A program made the position numbers and the translations under genes. 64,000 nt of DNA from Macrotrachela quadricornifera (lineage: Eukaryota > Rotifera > Eurotatoria > Philodinida > Philodinidae): positions 281,248 to 345,247 of the forward strand of contig JAJEKB010020534.1 in assembly GCA_022393335.1 (NCBI GenBank). The letters run 5' to 3'. This document shows, one piece after another, positions 11,690-22,787 of this stretch; position 1 is the first letter of the stretch, and each line of letters starts with the position of its first letter. The notes beneath the pieces are model-generated. The model did no database searches and was not told the DNA's origin. It saw nothing but the letters and a program-made list of their open reading frames with translations.

Positions 11690-13811
11690 ACTATACATTT
11701 CTTCAATTAATATCATAATAATCAAATTTCTATAAGAGATATTTGATTATGATATATGACGAATACATTAGTTCATATTGTCACTGATACGTATTTTCTT
11801 CTTTTCATTCATTAATATTGATTTGTCTACGACATGTTACAATAGTCGTGACTATTTAGCAAATATGTAGAACATCCTTATTGACAAAGATTAATGAAAC
11901 AAATCTTTTTTTTATGTAAAGAAGGACAGTTATAAACTAATATTCTTACAAATAAAGTTCAAAAACACTCTTGTTAATGCAGTACCAGTGCTTGTAATAG
12001 AAAAACTTAACATTTTTCTAATGACAAAGAGTAATACACAGAGTTTTACATCTAATTCTGTCGATTTTCTATTATTACTATGAACTATAAATCCTTTATG
12101 AATACTTGTTTTGATATCCTCTGCACAGTGGGTAAACAAGTAGACATTAGATGAAAAATCGAAAGTGCACTTTTACCAGATTCAATTAGAGCTAGATACA
12201 CTTCAGATTATGGAGTGCTTGATGGCGTTAAAAGTTTTACTACAAAATTCAAGTGGAATAAAAAATGAGCTAATTAAAAAGAATTAAAAATCATCCTGAA
12301 AATAGCATCATCTATATAACACATTTTTTTTCCAGAGAATCCACTAAAATGATAACTAAAAACAAAGCATATTATAAATTTGTGTAACGTTTACTACCGA
12401 TTTATAATAAAAAAAGTAGTCAATTACTACTGAAGACTTCTCAGAGAAAAATTTTCTTTTTTTTTTTCATAGTGCTTTTTCAAATGGCTATATTAGTAAA
12501 ATAAACGCGTTCTCCAGCGCCCAATTTGAAAGTTATTCAAACTTTGCCAGAATGTTCTCTCTCACTACAGTTAGTATAAATGTTCCAGGAACTCACAGAA
12601 TGCTTTCGAAAAAGCCACAGTTTATCAGATTTTCTCAATTCAGAAGCCCTTTAAAACAAAGATAATGAGAGATTTAGAATCAGTGCAAAAAACAGCATTG
12701 AATGATGTATAGTTTGTTAGTATTTCAAAGAAAATTTTTTTAACAAATTCCCAATTTTTTTATTAGCCATTACTTCTGAATAGTAGAAGGTAACATTTGT
12801 ATGCAAAAAAAAACCCGCTTTCAGCAGAAAATAAGTCATGTTCATATGTTCTGTAGATATTGCTCATTATGTTCTAGTAAAAACAGTTCAACAATGTCAG
12901 ATCTCTTTGACAATACAACTCACGAAATTGACCATTAACCTTGTTTCACTAGTTATCAAAGTTTTCCAGAAATATGTCATCGAAGAAAATCCTATAGAAA
13001 ATGTCACAATAATTAATTGCAAAGTATATGTAGGAAATTCTAATAATTTGAAGATTATAATAATGATAAAAATTGGTATAATTGATTAAAAAATCCTGTA
13101 TATTGCCGTCTTTTATTAGAAAAATACTAGATTTTCCAGTGATAACTAAAAGCGATACACTTTCAAGAATATTTATGAACTTTGTCTATAAGAATAAAAA
13201 CTTGCAGCTTTCTTCTCTCAGACGAGAAAAAATGATTAGATTAATCTTCATCAGTAAGAATGTTTTTAGGCACTTCTTAAATAGTCATAACAATTCGGAT
13301 ATCCTGTAAAAAATTAGGCACTGAGGAAGAAGAAAAGAAAAAAGAAATGTAGGCGCAAATCCATTTAATTTTCATTTCCACAAATATTCGAAATAATTGC
13401 TGTGATTATTTTCACACAAATGCAACCATTGAATTTATTTATCAACAGTTTTTCTTTGCTATTCTCCATTTAATGAGATCATCAAGTTGCTTACAACAAG
13501 ACACAACGATAGTGAATTATTTTCTGATAAGATGGTCTTTGATAAAATTGAGTAAGTTAAAATCATAATTCTCGAGAATTAGATGGATGTGGAGTATTGT
13601 CATACCTTCTGATTCAAGGTAACTGAATAAATTCTTATAAATATATGATATCCTATTAGAAATGGATTCGTATGAAATAGAAGAAGAATCAAGAGGACAA
13701 TACGCATCAGTGACAATTTGAACTAATGCAACTGTCAGACATCATAATCAAATAGTTCTTATAGAAATTTGATTATTGTGATAGTAATTGAAGAAAGATA
13801 TAGTAGTGTAG
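11690..13811. mobile_element. foldback element B (2.1-kb inverted repeat with coding relics in both arms)
   Basis: Left-arm DNA from 11690 pairs with the reverse complement of 13811 inward. TTCTTCAATTA, AATAATCAAATTTCTATAAGA, ATTTGATTATGAT and CATTAGTTCA/TTGTCACTGA are matched in order in both arms. The match resumes at 11840-12050 versus 13320-13080; the right arm carries roughly 300 bp extra (13310-13610). Both arms contain a related peptide: IRKMLSFSITSTGTALTRVF on the minus strand of the left arm, and IRKILDFPVITKSDTLSRIF on the plus strand of the right arm. The arms thus derive from a formerly coding element. The centre (12250-12750) is unpaired. No transposase family was recognised. Confidence 0.65.
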
Positions 13812-14779
13812 AAAAATAGAGTTGATATGCTCTAAGTATATGAAGTAGAATTACTAGTTTAAAAGTCAATAAAATATTTTTTTTGTCTTTCTAGTTTTAT
13901 TCTAAGAGTTGTATTCAATAGAAGAATTGATTGCTTTTCACTGTGAAACATTTTATTTATTTTACGAATAAGAACGAGTCAAACCATAATATTTTTCTAT
14001 TTATAATTTATCAAACAGATGAAAAAAGATAATGATTAATGTCATTCTCTTAAATTTTTGGTTTCTGTTAGTTAAAAGAAAAGCTAATTTCCGACAGATA
14101 CATATAGCTTTGATTACATTACTGAAAATATATGTGTTTTTAGATATTCGTTTGTCGACACAGCAGGCTATTAAACTAGACTGAATTTTGAAATCTTCGT
14201 CTAATCTAATTAATCCTTATAATATTTGGTCGAATAAACAGATAGGATCAAAATTTTTAGTCTAGATGTATCATAATACTTATTTTTTCGCTAACTAATT
14301 TGAAATATAAGATGATACCACATATTCCTAATTTTGTATATGAACTTTGTTTTTTTATAATTTAAAGGTCGTCTGTTTTAATAACAGAATGAATGAATAA
14401 AACAAAGCAGAATAAATATGATTGATTTACTTTAATAGAAATTTTAAAAAAGCAATATTACATTTTGATTGAAAGAAAAAGCTTTTTTATTTTTTCTTTA
14501 TGATTAGTAATTTAGATTAACTAATATCAATGTAGAACTTTACACATTCGATCTGATTCAGTTTTCTTAGAAAATTTAACCGAGATGTTTATTTTCATGA
14601 ACAGTTACCTTTTAATAAAATGCACTTTATGACTCCTCGATTATCTCCCACCGATTATTCGTCGTATTCTTCTTTGTATCATCATAGAATGAATAATTTC
14701 TTCCGACCAATTGAACAAACGTTTCAAGTTACTGCGTTCTTTTTCTCGTTATAGGTGGTACTTGTGAGATAAGAGAAGA
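13812..14779. other. intergenic, no gene seen
   Basis: AT-rich DNA between two foldbacks. No coding frame or clear repeat. Confidence 0.45.
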
Positions 14780-15830
14780 AAAGGAACTGTCGCTTATACC
14801 CCCCCCCCCCCACTCAGTTTCTTTCCTTTCAATTATTTTTTTTGTTAGGACTGATATGAGGATGCAAGAGCACAAAATCATTTTGTGAACTTTTTTGCTC
14901 ATAGAAAAAAATTAATATTTTAGGAGAGGGATCATACACATCAATAGATATTTACTTCCTTATTATATCATGACCAATATTTCATCCATAGTTGCATGAA
15001 TAATAGTCAAATTTTTACTATATATACAACTAAAGGTTCTCTACAAAATATAATTGAAATGATCTTATTCAATGACTATACTGACGACTACGGTCTATCA
15101 TAAAAAGATCTCTTTTTAATACTTATTTTTTAATGTATGACAGGCATTGTTCAATCTATAACTTGAGAAAGACTCTCAACTAAAAAGTGAAGTTTTTACC
15201 ACAAATGCAGCTTTATAAAGCCTATCAAATAAAAAAGAGAGAAGCAAAAAAATATGTCAATCTTTATTAGTAGGATTCAAATTTCTGAAGAGACAGAATT
15301 TATGAGGCAAAACATACGAGAAAACAGTTAGTTTTTCAAGATTTTGGTTGTTAAAAGTTGTGTTTTATGAAAAATAAATATCATATTCAGAATCAGCATA
15401 TGAAAATACATTAAAAACTTTAATTTTTATCGCGAAATATTTTTCATCAAAATTTGTTCCCGCAGGGGATACAGGGATATATTATCAAGTAGAAAAAGGT
15501 TGAGGGGGAGTAGGAAAAAAATTCCATACTAAAAAATAAAGTTTGTAGTAGATTTTGGTATACTGATTCTGAATATGATGTTTATTTTCTACCAAAAGCA
15601 ATTTTTAAAAACTAAAACCTCAAAATATGAACTGTTTTTGTGAGATTTTATATGAAAATTCACTCTTTCTTAAAATATCAGTTTTTTTGCTAACAGTAAA
15701 AGGGTCCATCGAATGATTTCGTGATCTTGTATCCTCACATCAGTCCCAATAAAAAAATAATTAATAGGAAAGAAATCGAGCGGGGGAGGCGGTATAACCC
15801 ACAGGAAAAGTGACACTTCCTGTCCAACTT
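14780..15830. mobile_element. foldback element C
   Basis: Left arm 14780-14935 pairs with the reverse complement of 15660-15830. Shared in order are a C-rich run after CTTATACC (13 C on the left), TTTCTTTCCT, AATTATTTTTTT, GGACTGAT, GAGGAT and AAATCATT. The element encloses a second palindrome (element D). No coding potential was recognised. Confidence 0.65.
15320..15645. repeat. palindrome D nested inside foldback C
   Basis: 15320-15430 is repeated inverted at 15535-15645. ATCATATTCAGAATCAG is identical in both arms and is flanked by matching GAAAATAAA and AAACAGTT blocks. The loop (about 15430-15535) contains the GC-richer strings CCCGCAGGGGATACAGGGAT and GAGGGGGAGTAGG. Confidence 0.65.
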
Positions 15831-15904
15831 TTTGTCCCTCTATCATTTTGTGTATAAAAGTGATCAAAATTTTAAAATAATTCATATGTCGTTTTAACGA
15901 ACCG

Positions 15905-16140
15905 ATACAGAAGACAACCTGGTCCAAGACAACAATCAGCAAGTCATTCGAAGCGCAAACTCGTTAATCATAAGCTTAAGGAGAAAGAAGAATCTGTGTT
16001 GGTTGCTACAAAAATAATCAGAAAACAAAATTCAGGAGAAGCAAGTACGATAGCAACGAAAAGAATAAAAACTTTCTGTTCTGATTGCAACGTATTCTTT
16101 TGTCTTGATTGCTTTAAAGAAAAGCATTTCTCTACATAAT
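15905..16140 (+). pseudogene. transposase C-terminal fragment with Cys/His finger (piggyBac-like?)
   Basis: An open frame without a start encodes RYRRQPGPRQQSASHSKRKL, then about 40 residues, ending FCSDCNVFFCLDCFKEKHFST. The last block has C-x2-C-x4-C-x2-C-x4-H spacing. This basic linker followed by a small Cys/His finger at the very end resembles the C-terminus of piggyBac-type transposases. No catalytic domain is upstream; the frame is cut at its 5' side by foldback C. It is best read as a relic. An alternative is another transposase family with a similar tail. Confidence 0.4.
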
Positions 16141-17079
16141 AAAATGATTGAAGCATTAACAATGGTGGTATAAGTGCAGAACTTACCGTCACCTTTTACT
16201 TAGGAAACAAAAGGCAAAGAACCAATTTTTTCTCATTTCTCTCATTAGAATATACTGTGAGCCACCAGTGACTCACATCGGGTCGAATGCATTAGTAGAT
16301 CTGAAGAATTTAGAACATCAATCGGTTAGACTTGGCTTGCAGTTTAGTCCGCAAAAAGATGATCTATTGGCAGCTTTGATTCAAAACAAATATTTCTTCT
16401 GTCTTATTAAAAATGAAATGTGAGTATTTGTCTAATTGTTCAAGGATCATCTCGTCAATTGTACTTGATTAAAAAAATCTTTTCTGTAGAAATTAACAGA
16501 CTTCACAGTTACGATACGAAGAAACTTTATTTTCGTAAAACAGAATAATATTCATCTAGCATAATTTTCTTATTGCTAGAATAAAAAGATATTTTTCTTT
16601 GTTGATATTATTGTCAAAAAAAAAATTGTTCGAATAGTCAATTTTCTAAAAACGTATAATAAGCATTGATATTTTAAGATTGCTTAACAGTTCTATATAG
16701 ATTTTTTCTCTCTCATTATCATGCATTATATCAACATGTTTATGATGATAGTTGATGAGTTCGTTAAAATTGATAATAAAATTCACAGTAAAGTTTATGT
16801 CATATTTTTACACGCATTTTAAACAGAATGAGCAGTTTTCAGAATTTAGTTTTTCCGAGATTGAGAATGAGGTTTTTTCTATAAATCTCAGTTCGTATTT
16901 TATCATCAAATGGAAGAATATAAACTGAGACCGATTGTTGAACTTTCAGAACTGTAATTTTTATTTGATTTTATTTGAAAGATATTCAATTTTCTTTTTT
17001 TCAGATCTGGTACATTTTTGATCCGACATATTTTCTAACCGTTTGATTACTGACTAAGAAAAGAAAGAAACTATTTTTT
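16141..17079. other. intergenic with one unassigned open stretch
   Basis: A frame without an ATG, from about 16160 to a TGA near 16422 (+), reads sensibly (for example LVDLKNLEHQSVRLGLQFSP). It lies directly downstream of the finger fragment and may be another piece of a dead element. The rest is featureless AT-rich DNA. Confidence 0.3.
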
Positions 17080-17490
17080 AGGACATTTATGCAGTTTTTT
17101 ATGAAGCGAGTCCATAGTATGCGTTAATAGAGTGGTAATTTGAGAAGTGTCTCATGCCTGACATTTGTTTCTATGCAAATGCCTCTAAGAAACATACACT
17201 ATGAATGATCGTATTGGTTCATTCTAAGACGGGAGTTTCTGCTATTTATAAACGGCGGCGTTAATCGAAGGTTAATGTATTATTCAATTAGCCCTTTGGG
17301 TAACGCCGCCGTTTGTAAATGTCAGAGATTTCATCTTTGTGTGATTCAGAATGATCAATCATAATAAATGTTTCTTAGGAACATTTGCATAAGAACAAAC
17401 GTTAAACACGAAACACTTTTCAAATCAGTATTGTTTTGGTAAGTATACTCTTCGCTGAATACCACATCGTTGAAATAAAGTTTACCGAAG
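17080..17490. mobile_element. foldback element E with perfect GC-rich core hairpin
   Basis: Left arm 17080-17258 and right arm 17304-17490 are inverted copies. TATGCAAATG, CTAAGAAACAT and ATGATC/GATCAT blocks are matched, and the inner ends AACGGCGGCGTTA and TAACGCCGCCGTT are exact complements. That core is strikingly GC-rich against the AT-rich background. The loop is about 40 bp. A minus-strand open frame over the right arm (17555-17355) has no recognisable domain. Confidence 0.7.
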
Positions 17491-18500
17491 CTCAACAATC
17501 TCTCTATTGACGATGTACTCATCGACACCGACTTTTTAAGAGATGAGATATACAATCGTTCAGTATGACCATCTGCTTTAAACTAAGAAATCGAGTTAGA
17601 GACTAGCTTAATTACGACACATAGTTGATAAATCACCTTCAATATAAGCTGAGCATCGAATCGCTGAATTAAAATAATGTTCTTTAAAAAGAAAGTGACG
17701 GATAGGAGTTGCGAGAAAAAAATTAGCAATCTCATTTTCGATGAAGAGCATTCCATTTCATTTTATTAAGGCATACTATAGATCGGCTCCATAAAAAACC
17801 GAATAAATTCCCTAAAAAATCTTTTCCTAATCGATAAACAAAGGATTGGTTAAAGAAAATGTAGATGGAAAAATAAAATATTTTGCGGTCATGCAATGAA
17901 CTTTTCTAAAAAAACTTATATGACAAAGAATACTTCATCACACTTCAATTATTAATATAGTTATTAAAATAAAATACTTTAAATACTGACGAATGCTTCT
18001 TAAGAGAATTTTCTTTTTATACCTAAGATTTAACTGTTGAATAATGACATGACATGCAATTCGTTAACATTAAGAGAAAAATAGAAGTATTTTTATCGTT
18101 ATTTATGTTTTAGTAGAAACCTAGAGTTCCTAATGTTGATTATTCATTCTACTGTATCAATAATAGTGTACACTATACTATTGAAAAGAAGAATAGAATA
18201 TTAAAATATAATCTATTGTTGTATTGAATATTTAAAATTTTTCCATGTCAAACATTTATTTTGGATGAAAATTTATTTGTTTGACATTTCATAATTAAAT
18301 AAATAAATAATTGATTTTCAAGTCTTAACAATACATAAGTATTGTATAGATCTTTTCTTTAATGGTTTAATAGAGAATAATGTTTTACAATACACAAAAA
18401 ACAAAACACATGAATAACATTATTTATCTGACAAAACCAAGAAAATATATATTCAGTTGTCGATTGAATAAGTCAATGTTATGAAAAAAAAAGGTAATGA
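17491..18500. other. intergenic, 3' side of eIF1A copy 2
   Basis: AT-rich. A short inverted repeat (TGTCAAACA, then TTGTTTGACA) lies at about 18246-18287. No gene seen. Confidence 0.45.
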
Positions 18501-19089
18501 TTAATTATCATCATCATCATCCGAATCATTCTCTGAAAGACTATCATTAGCAGTTGTACGACCATTTATATTTCGAAGTAATTCTTCTTCATCACTTGAT
18601 TCATCACTATTATGTCGATCATCGAATATAACATCTTCTAATCCATCATAATTATTTGTTGATGTTTCCGTAATATTCACATTATCAGGAATTTCACGAA
18701 TACGTTTTAATTCACGAGCTTCATCAGCTATAGAAAAAAATAAATAAATCTATATTTTTTTATTAGGATAATTCTAAATAGAATTTTTTACCAAGATATT
18801 TCATAATAACATCAGCTTTATCATCTTGATAATCTCTTAATCCAACAAGAATAACATCTCCTTGATTTATCCATACTTTCTTACGTAATTTACCTCGAAT
18901 ATGACATAATCGTTTTTTTCCACCTGTATTATCGAAACAAAATGCTTCGATATAACCATTACCTAAAATACGTGTTACTTGAGCATAAGATTGTCCATCT
19001 TCTCTAAGTATTAATTCACGTTTAACATTATCATTTTCATTTTTACCACGACGACGATTTTTACCACCTTTACCTTTATTTTTTGGCAT
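18501..19089 (-). CDS. EIF1A: eukaryotic initiation factor 1A (conserved copy)
   Basis: Two exons (19089-18792, 18727-18501; 525 nt) give 174 aa. The body is close to animal eIF1[76 protein letters not shown] and [14 protein letters not shown]. Relative to human, two residues are added around FDNTGG. The acidic tail is longer than usual and ends [10 protein letters not shown]. It promotes scanning and eIF5B-dependent subunit joining in the cytoplasm. This copy keeps the basic N-terminal tail that the 7.2-7.9 kb copy has changed, so it is the likely housekeeping copy. Confidence 0.95.
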
Positions 19090-20979
19090 TATTTATTTTT
19101 ATTTTTATTTTTATTTTTTATTTAATAATGCTTAATATCTAAGATAAAATTTACATTAAATATAAATAATAAAAAGTTAAATAATTGGTTTAGAAAATAT
19201 AAATTAGTTAACAAACTATTAATCAAATAGTAAATTATAAACTAATATCCTCGATAAAATATAATTTATCAACAGATGTCACATATTACAATATATTAAT
19301 TTTTAAAAATAATTCTCTTTATAGTATAAGATGAGAAAAAAAAAAAAAATTTTGACATTTGATATTATATCTATTCATTTAAAATTAATATATTTGATTC
19401 TTTTATGTATTCGAGGAATTAATGACGCTAAAAATAAATTAAAAGTATTTTTGAATAATTTATAAATTAATATTGAACAAAAAAAATTCGTCAAGAAACA
19501 CTGTTGTTTAAAATTTAATTATTATTCGAGAAAATAGTTGTGAAAAATTCATCTAAATTGCAATGATTTTTTTTACAATGAGAAATGTCAAGTATATACG
19601 AACTATTACTCTACAAATAGAAACAGAAATTCTATTTATTCTAGAGACAAGTGCAATAGTAATAAAGAAAGTTGCTTTTATATAGTAATTAAATTTAAAG
19701 TTGAAAAAAAATCATCTACTGAAGTAATTCTGTTGTTTTCACACATGCATAAATATAATCTAATGTATATAGCGTAAAATTAGTTTTTCCACATGATAAT
19801 ATTTTCGAGAAAACATGATAACATATTCAAACATTCTTCCTCAATATTTTTGATTATGGCAAATAAATGTAAAATAATCCATAATTATATATATATATAT
19901 ATATATGATTAATTTTATTGCACACTAGATTATTGTTATTCTACCCATCATTTATTTTGTGTAATACAGCATAAATTTTTGCTTGAATAGTCGAATACCA
20001 CTTCTTCACTTCATTTACTTTTTTATACTACCGGCAATTTAATAAGAACAAGAGTGACAATGCATGTACATCATCGAGCTATTCGAGATTATTTTTATCA
20101 AGGACCATATATATAAATGATTATTGTTATTATAGTATTATCCTTTTGTAGTTTTCATGTTGTATAAAATCTTTAGAAGTATATTTATTTTTTATATTTG
20201 AATGCTTTTTAGATCTCTTAGAAATATAAATAAACATCGCAACTAGTATATTTCATAATTTATCTTTTTATAAATTTAACATTTTTTTTGAAATTGAATG
20301 TATTTCAGTACATATTTCTATAACATTAGAGAATTATTAATAAGATCAAATATCTTAAAAAACATGTAAGTAGAATATTATAATTTATGTTATTTACCAT
20401 ACAAATAAATAAATAAAACATTTAATATGATTTTTTTCTTGAACATAGATATGCCAAATATGATTTCATATTTAGTGAGAGAATATGTATGTCACAACTG
20501 TATATATAATTTAATATTTTCTTATAGTTTCTCGCTTCTATATTCATTGTATTCTCTTCTAATTTCTTTTTTTTTTGATGTTTTATATACGTCAAAAAAA
20601 AATTATCTTTTTACATCTATCATGCAATATAAAACCTTATTTATTATGGCATATTTTTCTGTGACTTGACTGAATATAGTTCTTTAAAAATAAGTATATT
20701 GTGATTTTTTAAAATAATTGTATTATATTAACAAAAATAAGTGTAGACTGTATATAGTATCAAAATATTATTTTTTTTGATCTTATAATAATATTATATT
20801 TCATAATCAACATTTCGTTTAATAAGAAATTTTCAAAATTATATTTATATTCTAAGTCAATTATTATTTATTTTTCTTACAAGTAAATGTCAACCATAGA
20901 ACAATAATAAGCATATTAAATAATACAGAAAAGAAACAAAACTACTTCGAGCAGATCAAATGTACTGACGCATGTAATA
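19090..20979. other. intergenic, no gene seen
   Basis: Very AT-rich. Contains an (AT)n microsatellite at about 19886-19906 and poly-A tracts. Short open frames here are low-complexity. Confidence 0.5.
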
Positions 20980-21786
20980 ATAAGGAAACATTCGTAGGCC
21001 CCGAAGTGCTTTCAAGTTAGAAGTTAGCGTATCGTATAGATCCTAATGAGTTGTTTTTATGGTAATAAAACAAATGCATGTTTATGACTTATCTTGAAGA
21101 AGATCAATTATTCTTACTGTTACAATTGTAAAAGTTGCTTTATCAGGAGAAAAAGATTATCTCAACTAATATTATTTGAAATGAGCTAGGATTTTTTTCA
21201 CATATACATGTGCATATATAGAAGATGATGTGAAAATCTTAGTTAATATAATCTTAGAAAGATCGAGTCATCCGTTTTAAAAAAATATTAATATTGACCT
21301 ATATATCGTTAAATATGCTATTTCTCAGGTTTGTAAGAGATATTAACCTTGAAACTTTTAGAATATCGAGCTAAATACCGAGGTAAAAATAAATATATTC
21401 TTGTGCTTAATTATACTTCTAAAGTATTTAAAATTGTAATACAACATAAATGATCAGCATTTTAAAGGTTTCAAGGTTAATATCTCTTACAAATCTAAGA
21501 AATAGCATAATTAATGACATATAGATCGATATTAATGTTTATTTTAAAATTGATGACTCTACCTTTTTAAGGTTGTTTTGACTCATTTCAATTGGTATTG
21601 GTTGAGATAACCTTTTCTCTTAATAAAACAGCTTTTATAATTATAACAGTGAGAATAATTGATCATCTTCAAAATAAGTTATAAGCACGCATTTTTTTTA
21701 CCATAAATACAACTCAGTACGGTCTATAAGATGCACTAATTCTCAACTTGAAAGCATCTTGGGACCTAGGAATGTTTCCTCGTAAG
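20980..21786. mobile_element. foldback element F
   Basis: Arms of about 380 and 340 bp, 20980-21365 and 21455-21786. AGGAAACATTC, GCTTTCAAGTT, GAGTTGT-TTTATGGTAA, GATCAATTATTCT, GTTATCTCAAC-type and GAGATATTAACCTTGAAAC blocks occur in order in one arm and inverted in the other. The inner boundary GTAAGAGATATTAACCTTGA is an exact match. The loop is about 90 bp. No coding sequence or target duplication was identified. Confidence 0.8.
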
Positions 21787-22787
21787 TTTTCTTCTGAAAA
21801 GTGTTAAGAAATTCTGTTTTAGTTTAGTAGAGAAATGAATGCTCAATTTTTTCTTTGAAGTCATATTATTCTTCAAGCAATATGATATTTCGATAATATC
21901 TGTGTTGTTACTTGTGTAACAGTCACATGGATACTGATGAGTATTTTTTGACTAACTTTTGATTGAAATAAAGTAGAGAGCTGTGACTTTCACTATTGGA
22001 AACCAAAAGTGAAGATGTATCGAAATTGTAAATTATAAATTTTGCTAATTTTAATTTTTGAATCTTTTTATTCGTTTTTCTAAATGTTGAAAAATATTTT
22101 TTTTTAATGAAATAACGAAGAAGTAGGAAGAAGTGCTGTTTTTCATAGAAATTGCTAGAAAATCTTATTAGAAACTTGATTAGAAAAATTGTATTCTTGA
22201 GCAATTAAATTTAAACACCTAACCGTTCTACAACTTCCATATCTTTGATGAGTAGTTTTAAATATACAACTAATTATTGAAAATTCGCTGCAAGCAACTT
22301 ATGAAATAGGTTTATTCTTACAAAGATTAATTGAAAATCTTCTAGACAATACGGCAGGGCACTCCATAATATATGATTCAGTACATCCACATCTGTTCTT
22401 TTCAACGAGGAAAACAGCAGATCTGTATTTTATTTCGATGAAAAATTTTTTAAAATGAGCGTTAGCATCAACGCCATACAAACGAACGAAACAGATATTA
22501 TCAAAATTTTAGTTTTATCATTTTTGATTAAGAATGGTATAATAAGATTATAGAAAAATAAAATATTCTTTTTTTTAGCAGATTATATAGAAAAAAGTTT
22601 CTTATAGCTGCTTAACATTGATGACAGTACCTCCACTCTACTTTTATTATGCCTTAAGTAGAAGAAAAAGAAAGACGAAGAAGAAAAAAAAAAGACAAGC
22701 TACTCAATATAATATTCATTTTTACATTCTAGACAGTGAGCATCATCAAGATAGAAAATATATTCGGTTCGTCAGTTACAATTAATA
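21787..22787. other. intergenic with relic related to foldback B
   Basis: A minus-strand frame at 22481-22299 ends LSRRFSINLCKNKPIS. It is weakly similar to the LTRVFLNFICKNISL and LSRIFMNFVYKNKNL peptides in the arms of foldback B, so it may be a third copy of that family. The rest is AT-rich, including the promoter side of the GPCR gene. Confidence 0.35.
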
